DNA from: Thermodesulfatator sp.
GTDB taxonomy: Bacteria; Desulfobacterota; Dissulfuribacteria; Dissulfuribacterales; QOAL01
Length of the DNA: 5,766 bases
Assembly (NCBI GenBank): GCA_003978135.1
Contig: QOAL01000133.1
Span: forward strand, 1-5,766
Reading direction: 5' to 3'
Shown here: positions 1-3,402 of the stretch, piece after piece
Layout of the letters: every line of letters begins with the position of its first letter
How positions within the stretch are numbered: position 1 is the stretch's first letter
The notes under the pieces: model-generated
Databases searched by the model: none
What the model was told of the DNA's origin: nothing
Seen by the model: the letters and a program-made list of their open reading frames with translations, nothing else
Position numbers and translations under genes: made by a program

Positions 1-486
1 AAAAACGATCCTGGACAGGCTGACACCGGGTTTTCCTGTAATGGCCAGGACGATTTCATTGCTGAATCGGTGTGCCATCTTTCTGAGGTCACCCTGTCCC
101 CCGATATATTTCCTGCCTACCAGCATGGAGCCGGTGGAAAGATCCAGGAGCTTGAGTTTTACAGTGAGGGAGTTGCCCTGCCTGTCCATGCTGGTTTCCA
201 CACTGTAATCAACCTTTTCAGTGCCTTGAATACCATTATCAAACACGGAAAAGAAACCATGAAATTCCAGATCGTTTTTAAGGGTGGAGGTGAGTTTTTT
301 GGCAGCCTGCACATTCTCGAAGCTGTCATTAGAGAGCACAGGAGCAGAAATGGCTATGGGGATCTTTTCTATAAAGGGAGATGAAATATCAATATATATC
401 TTTGAGCTGGCACTGGTGGCAGAAAAGAATATGAGTAACAGGGAAAAAAAACAGACATAATTTTTCAGGGACAATTTTGGATTCAT
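1..486 (-). CDS. tolB: TolB, Tol-Pal system periplasmic protein, N-terminal part (C-terminus beyond window)
   Basis: The reading frame is open from the ATG at 486 to the left edge (162 codons), so only the signal peptide and N-terminal domain are present. Residues 1-27 form a signal peptide: Lys4 and Lys8, then a hydrophobic core at about 11-23 and a small-residue cleavage region (SATSAS). The mature part starts with IYIDISSPFIEKIPIAI, a typical TolB opening. It continues with LKLLDLSTGSML, GRKYIGG, a LRKMAHRFSNEI helix and ITGKPGVSLSRIVF, which leads into the first blade of the beta-propeller. TolB is periplasmic and links Pal to the Tol complex for outer-membrane constriction at division. 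The segment between FHGFFSVFD (75-83) and VDYSVET appears about 15-20 residues shorter than in familiar TolB proteins. AGGGG lies only 2-3 nt before the ATG, an unusually tight spacing. No tolQRA genes lie upstream; the preceding genes are a sulfur cluster. Confidence 0.88.
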   Translation of the reverse strand, partial: MNPKLSLKNYVCFFSLLLIFFSATSASSKIYIDISSPFIEKIPIAISAPVLSNDSFENVQAAKKLTSTLKNDLEFHGFFSVFDNGIQGTEKVDYSVETSMDRQGNSLTVKLKLLDLSTGSMLVGRKYIGGQGDLRKMAHRFSNEIVLAITGKPGVSLSRIVF

Positions 487-494
487 GACCCCTA

Positions 495-534
495 AATATA
501 AAAGGCCTCAGCCAATATGCAATCGGCTGAGGCC
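495..534 (-). terminator. Bidirectional-type intrinsic terminator after the sulfur operon, directly before tolB
   Basis: Positions 504-513 (ggcctcagcc) and 525-534 (ggctgaggcc) are perfect 10-bp inverted repeats with an 11-nt loop. On the minus strand the stem is followed by TTTTATATTT (503-494). On the plus strand it is followed by a longer T-rich run (538-555). It should end the minus-strand sulfur operon, whose last stop codon is at 567-569. The tolB ATG is only 18 nt past the stem, so the hairpin is also part of any tolB transcript that starts upstream. It could therefore act as a partial terminator or attenuator. Confidence 0.75.
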
Positions 535-566
535 CTGATTTTTTATTTATTTTTTAACAGCCGCTG

Positions 567-758
567 CTACCACCAGCTGACTGTCTGATCAGCATCAAAA
601 ATCTGCTGAACCAGGATGTCGTAGTTTGGATCGCCCTTGTAAAGGCTGAATTCCACAACATCCCTGTCGCGGTTCAGGATCTCAACAAGTTTTTTTACAT
701 CGTCACACGGTTCAGACCTGTAAACATGCAGTATTTTCATCTTTTTTTCGTCGCTCAT
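567..758 (-). CDS. Short DsrH/TusB-like sulfur-relay protein
   Basis: This 63-residue protein starts at an ATG 5 nt after a strong GGGGGAGG site, 15 nt past the stop of the preceding gene. DsrH/TusB proteins are the smallest subunit of the DsrEFH/TusBCD heterohexamer, which hands persulfide sulfur from TusA to DsrC/TusE. Two family-like signs are visible: a beta-strand opening KILHVYRSEP (residues 8-17), like the LH start of TusB, and the C-terminal VSWW, like the conserved SW end of TusB. Between them lie one helix (about 20-29), an acidic/aromatic stretch FSLYKGDPNYD and a helix VQQIFDADQ. Known DsrH/TusB proteins are about 95-100 residues, so the middle strand-helix unit seems to be missing. 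Its only cysteine is Cys18, not at the usual TusB/DsrH position as far as I can judge. It is the last gene of the operon, the same place tusB/dsrH occupies in tusDCB/dsrEFH. The gene is real; the family assignment is moderately supported. Confidence 0.7.
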   Translation of the reverse strand: MSDEKKMKILHVYRSEPCDDVKKLVEILNRDRDVVEFSLYKGDPNYDILVQQIFDADQTVSWW

Positions 759-773
759 GATATCCTCCCCCTA

Positions 774-1115
774 TTAATCTTCAGAACAAGCTGGTGGTGG
801 GGCCTTGGTCTGCTTTGGAAGGCCGTACGGAATTATGAGGTCAGCTTCTCTGAGCCTCTCACCAAGTTCTTCTATGGTTATGTTTGTCAGCTCAACACCT
901 TCTACGGCCTCGCCGTTTACAGTGAAGACGTCGCCTTCCATATCCCTGATCCAGTCTATGTTTTCTTTTACATATTCTGAAAAACGAGGATATTCATTAT
1001 TGAAAAAGACCGGATAGGAATAGTGGTTCTCTACAGAGAGCCCCAGGGCTGAACGAGCAGCGTCCCCGGAATACATCCGGTTTGGTAACAGGAAATAACA
1101 CTTTTTGGATTCCAT
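774..1115 (-). CDS. DsrE/DsrF-like small protein with Cys-ended proline tail
   Basis: This is a 113-residue soluble protein. AAGGAGG lies 9 nt before the ATG, and the gene begins 18 nt after the stop of the DsrE gene. Residues 6-10 (CYFLL) form a first strand. AARSALGLSVENHY (19-32) resembles the helix after the first strand in DsrE/DsrF folds, where an alpha helix carries a run of Ala, Gly and Leu. A long amphipathic helix follows (about 45-58, SEYVKENIDWIRDM), then a short hairpin, a helix ITIEELGERLREA (79-91) and a strand DLIIPYG. It occupies the F/C position of a dsrEFH or tusDCB order, which supports a sulfur-relay subunit. There is no cysteine in the middle of the fold. The only two are Cys6 and Cys110, the latter in a proline-rich tail (KAPPPACSED). 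I do not recognise a characterised homologue, so the specific function is inferred from neighbours. Confidence 0.62.
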   Translation of the reverse strand: MESKKCYFLLPNRMYSGDAARSALGLSVENHYSYPVFFNNEYPRFSEYVKENIDWIRDMEGDVFTVNGEAVEGVELTNITIEELGERLREADLIIPYGLPKQTKAPPPACSED

Positions 1116-1133
1116 AGTCTAAAGCCTCCTTGA

Positions 1134-1466
1134 TTACATCACCAGATATTTGCCGCACTCATCAATGATAGCGCCGTGATAGGCCTGGGTCCTCATCTGG
1201 CGGGCAGTAAGTCCTTTGGGAATGTCAGTCTCAACATCATATCCCTCACAGGTATAACTGTCGGCGCAGATTGCAAGGTCTTCGACTTCACACATATTTG
1301 CAAGTTTGACAAAATCCGGATGTTTTGTCAGATGCACTGATTTGAAGGTGAAAAAGACCATTACTTTCTTCCCGAGCCTCACAGCAGCAGCAGCTATTCC
1401 TACCACGTGCCTCATGTGCTGGGGAGACGTTACAAAGATTCCCAGTTTGTTTGGATCAGCAGCCAT
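1134..1466 (-). CDS. DsrE family sulfur-transfer protein
   Basis: This 110-residue protein has the DsrE-type fold pattern. It opens with a strand LGIFVTSPQ (8-16), then helix HMRHVVGIAAAAVRLG (17-32) and strand KKVMVFFTF (33-41). A helix HPDFVKLANM (49-58) follows, then strand EDLAICADSY (62-71) and the last strand KYLVM. DsrE/TusD proteins accept a persulfide on a cysteine in the region following the third strand. Here three cysteines sit in that region (Cys59, Cys67, Cys73), plus Cys104 near the end; Cys67 or Cys73 is the likely sulfur acceptor. TARQMRTQAYHG (88-99) is a typical later helix in DsrE-like proteins of such clusters. A GGGAGG site lies about 10 nt before the ATG, and the gene is 45 nt from the tusA stop. 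With TusA next door it probably takes sulfur from TusA Cys24. DsrE membership is well supported; its exact subclass is not. Confidence 0.78.
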   Translation of the reverse strand: MAADPNKLGIFVTSPQHMRHVVGIAAAAVRLGKKVMVFFTFKSVHLTKHPDFVKLANMCEVEDLAICADSYTCEGYDVETDIPKGLTARQMRTQAYHGAIIDECGKYLVM

Positions 1467-1483
1467 TGGAATAAAACCTCCCT

Positions 1484-1505
1484 TTCTTCAGTATGAAGAA
1501 TTATA
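1484..1505 (-). promoter_or_regulatory. Hairpin and TATAAT box between tusA and the DsrE gene
   Basis: Positions 1484-1490 (ttcttca) and 1494-1500 (tgaagaa) are perfect 7-bp inverted repeats around a 3-nt loop. In the operon mRNA this stem ends just before the GGGAGG site of the DsrE gene. It lacks a GC-rich core and a U run, so it is not a good terminator. It could be a processing or stability element that lets the distal genes be expressed at a different level. On the minus strand a consensus TATAAT lies at 1505-1500, but the -35 region 16-18 nt upstream matches poorly. An internal promoter is possible, not demonstrated. Confidence 0.35.
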
Positions 1506-1511
1506 GAATAA

Positions 1512-1769
1512 CTATTTTTTCTTTACATAAAAGCGGATGAAACCCTCGTCTTCCCTTTCGCCGAGGTATTCATGGCCGGCTCTGGCACACCATCCGGGGA
1601 TATCATTCCTGGACCCGGGATCTGTTCCCAGAACTTCCAGAATCTCGCCTGAATTGATCTTTCCGATTTCCTTTTTTGTCCTGAGAAGTGGCATGGGGCA
1701 GCTCAGGCCTTTTGCGTCCAGAGTCCGTGCTACCTCTAACCCTTCAGGGGCAATTTTAATGTCGCTCAT
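1512..1769 (-). CDS. TusA-family (SirA/YedF-type) sulfur carrier protein
   Basis: This 85-residue protein carries the family signature: TLDAKGLSCPMPLLRTKKEI at residues 16-35, with the sulfur-carrying Cys24 in a CPMP motif at the start of the first helix. GEILEVLGTDPGS (41-53) forms the next strand and loop. DIPGWCARAGHEYLG (56-70) is the second helix with Cys61, a second cysteine common in the YeeD/YedF-type branch paired with transporters. TusA proteins hold sulfur as a persulfide and pass it to protein partners in the cytoplasm. The size is normal for the family. AAGGAGG lies about 5 nt before the ATG. It follows the YeeE-type transporter by 52 nt, matching the known yeeE-yeeD (tsuA-tsuB) pairing, so it is the likely acceptor of the imported sulfur. 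A selenium role is the main alternative, because YedE/YedF pairs occur in selenium gene sets, but no selenium genes are visible here. Confidence 0.92.
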   Translation of the reverse strand: MSDIKIAPEGLEVARTLDAKGLSCPMPLLRTKKEIGKINSGEILEVLGTDPGSRNDIPGWCARAGHEYLGEREDEGFIRFYVKKK

Positions 1770-1821
1770 GTTTCCTCCTTTTTGTTATGGTTCTTTATTT
1801 TTTCAGCATAGTAACTGAATA

Positions 1822-3153
1822 TTACATTTCTACTATGAGCTTGTTGGAATCTTCGTTCCAGTCCACGATGATGTACCAGGCAGCCATGGCCAGGACCACA
1901 AGCAGTATAGTTCCACCATAGCCCAAGGCGTCAGGCAGATAAAGGTGCATGCCAAGTTTGCTGCCAACATGGGTAGCTCCGGTTCCTTCCATGTGCATTG
2001 ATTTGAAAAGCTTGGTCATTAAGGCGTTTGAAATTCCAAAGAAGGGCACCACCATCCAGAGTTTCATCTGGCCCTCTCCAACACGCCAAAGGGTTCCTGA
2101 ACCACAGCCACCGGCGAACATGGCTCCAAGTCCAAAGAGAAAGCCTCCCAGAACGCCGCCCCAGCCAAAGGTGCCGCGTACGTAATTGACAGGATCCAGA
2201 ACGCGTTCGGCTGCTGCCACAGCGGTTTCAGAGGCATCAATGACCTCTTCTACTGCATCAGCAAGATCTTCGTCCTGAATTTCATCTGGATCAAGCTCGT
2301 CAACTGCATCAGCAAGTGCAGCCTGTACTGCAATAGCCGAACCTCTCATGGGCACGGCATATTTCAGTACTGCACAGCCAACGGCCAGGATCAGGATACT
2401 GAGTGCCACAGACTTGGCCAGGGTGCAGTCACCGGTCATGTGCGGTTCCCTGAATGCCTGGACCATGCACCAGCGGCCCCTCTGCATGGTATAGCCAAGG
2501 CCTGCCGAAATGAGCAGGATTCCGCTGAGGGATGCAGCATAATTGTCGCTCATGCCTGCATAGTTATAGGCACCCCATACAAGCACTGCAAAGGCTATGA
2601 TGCCCACTACAATCTTCAGACCATAGGGGAAGTCGAGATTTTTTCCACCGGTGGTTCCCCAGGTGACATGTTCCATTTCCCAATAGATGTACTTGAGGCC
2701 CAAGACCACGCCAATAATGAGTCCGAGCCACATGGTGAAGCCGTTGGCAGCAAGGTTGCCAATGGCGTTGTACATTCCTCCTACGTTACATCCACCGGCA
2801 AAGGCTGAACCGATACCCATGAGAATTCCGGCTATAATGGCCTTTACCCATTCCCACGGAGGAGGAAACTTGAATGAGAAATCATTGCCGAGGCAGGCAG
2901 ATATAAAGGCACCAGCCAGAAACCCGATACCAATAACCGAGCCTGAACTGATGAGGAAGTCGCTGGGCTTGTCAAACAGGCCTGCGCCATAGAGTATCCA
3001 TTCTCCCCAGTTCCTTATGGCTCCAACGGCACCCCATGGCCTCCACCAGGCCATTATGAGAATGCTTAGTAAGGCCACTATTATGCCAGAAACGGTTGCG
3101 TTCCATTCGGTCTGACAAAGAATCTTGAAGAATCTTCTGACTGTATCCTTCAT
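1822..3153 (-). CDS. YeeE/YedE (TsuA-like) sulfur-compound membrane transporter
   Basis: This 443-residue inner-membrane protein has about ten hydrophobic segments: roughly 21-37, 71-89, 103-122, 139-157, 178-199, 207-224, 245-266, 331-350, 363-381 and 411-431. The two family signatures mark its internal pseudo-symmetry: AFAGGCNVGGMYNAIG (Cys122) and MFAGGCGSGTLWRVGEG (Cys350). RGRWCM (Cys229) is a third conserved-type cysteine. In TsuA (YeeE) proteins, cysteines lining the pore pass thiosulfate across the membrane. The immediate tusA neighbour supports import of thiosulfate or a related sulfur species; the exact substrate cannot be read from sequence. Length suits the longer YeeE/YedE branch. 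It contains an odd acidic insert (about 276-322) between the two halves, with a 17-residue repeat. It is the first gene of the operon. GGAGGGGAGG lies about 9 nt before the ATG, and a TTGACA promoter candidate lies upstream. Confidence 0.9.
   Translation of the reverse strand: MKDTVRRFFKILCQTEWNATVSGIIVALLSILIMAWWRPWGAVGAIRNWGEWILYGAGLFDKPSDFLISSGSVIGIGFLAGAFISACLGNDFSFKFPPPWEWVKAIIAGILMGIGSAFAGGCNVGGMYNAIGNLAANGFTMWLGLIIGVVLGLKYIYWEMEHVTWGTTGGKNLDFPYGLKIVVGIIAFAVLVWGAYNYAGMSDNYAASLSGILLISAGLGYTMQRGRWCMVQAFREPHMTGDCTLAKSVALSILILAVGCAVLKYAVPMRGSAIAVQAALADAVDELDPDEIQDEDLADAVEEVIDASETAVAAAERVLDPVNYVRGTFGWGGVLGGFLFGLGAMFAGGCGSGTLWRVGEGQMKLWMVVPFFGISNALMTKLFKSMHMEGTGATHVGSKLGMHLYLPDALGYGGTILLVVLAMAAWYIIVDWNEDSNKLIVEM
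2252..2316 (-). repeat. Two 14-bp direct repeats, 51 bp apart, inside the transporter gene
   Basis: actgcatcagcaag occurs at 2252-2265 and 2303-2316. The 51-bp offset is exactly 17 codons, so both copies encode LADAV (residues 280-284 and 297-301), each followed by acidic residues. They lie in the acidic insert of the YeeE-type protein. This looks like an old in-frame duplication of a 17-residue unit. Confidence 0.7.
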
Positions 3154-3271
3154 AAGACTGTTCCTCCCCTCCTGTCCGATAATGCCTTGTTAAGAGAACT
3201 CCCGTAAATTGAGGATTATCCGTTGCGTGAGCCGGGCAATAAAGTTATTAATATTTCTACAAATTGATTCG

Positions 3272-3300
3272 TGTGTACCAAAATTCACGCACTGTGTCAA
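3272..3300 (-). promoter_or_regulatory. Sigma-70-like promoter candidate for the sulfur operon
   Basis: On the minus strand a perfect TTGACA (3300-3295) is followed by a 17-nt spacer and TACACA (3277-3272), preceded by TG one base upstream (extended -10, TGGTACACA). The -10 box itself matches only half the consensus, so the promoter may be weak or activator dependent. Transcription would start near 3265, giving a leader of about 110 nt before the transporter ATG at 3153. The leader shows no riboswitch I recognise. A GTTC stretch at about 3184-3190 could pair imperfectly with the GGAGGAAC of the ribosome site. Confidence 0.55.
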
Positions 3301-3308
3301 GGTTTAGT

Positions 3309-3333
3309 TGAATGACTATTCATTATTAATTCA
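3309..3333. promoter_or_regulatory. Possible operator between the divergent promoters
   Basis: TGAAT (3309-3313) and ATTCA (3318-3322) form an inverted repeat with a 4-nt spacer. A further ATTCA lies at 3329-3333, 11 nt (one helical turn) from the last copy. The group sits between the -35 box of the leftward operon promoter and the -10 box of the rightward gene, a suitable place for a regulator of either or both. The region is AT-rich, so chance is possible and no known regulator motif is recognised. Confidence 0.25.
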
Positions 3334-3334
3334 G

Positions 3335-3343
3335 TGGTATTAT
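3335..3343 (+). promoter_or_regulatory. Extended -10 promoter candidate for the M16 protease gene
   Basis: TGGTATTAT (3335-3343) combines the TGn extension with a 5-of-6 match to TATAAT. The -35 region 16-18 nt upstream is poor, as is common for extended -10 promoters. Transcription would start near 3350, leaving a leader of about 53 nt. That leader holds a small 5-bp stem (3353-3357 with 3366-3370, one G-U pair) and then six T (3374-3379). Confidence 0.45.
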
Positions 3344-3402
3344 TTCAGTCTTGGATCAAGTTCCTGGTCCTGCTTTTTTCAATAATAGAGGAAGGAGTTT
3401 TA

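Noticed and set aside
70..384. 104-codon plus-strand reading frame over the tolB region
   Set aside because: It lies opposite the clear TolB N-terminal coding frame, has no ribosome site of note and its product resembles nothing.
559..600. Alternative reading of the end of the 63-residue gene, giving a GGSSGC C-terminus before a TAA at 559-557
   Set aside because: A C-terminal Gly/Ser/Cys tail is tempting, but it requires a frameshift. The in-frame end SWW fits the DsrH/TusB C-terminus and is followed by a proper stop.
1134..1769. TusA and DsrE as a broken YedF-type fusion
   Set aside because: Each gene has its own ribosome site, start and stop, and 45 nt separate them with a hairpin between. 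There is no sign of a recent split.
1771..1821. Possible terminator between the transporter gene and tusA
   Set aside because: Only a 4-bp TCAG/CTGA stem is present, and it is followed by an A run, not a U run, on the minus strand. The genes are probably co-transcribed.
2440..2808. 122-codon plus-strand reading frame
   Set aside because: It is opposite the YeeE-type transporter, whose membrane segments and GGC motifs run unbroken through this stretch.
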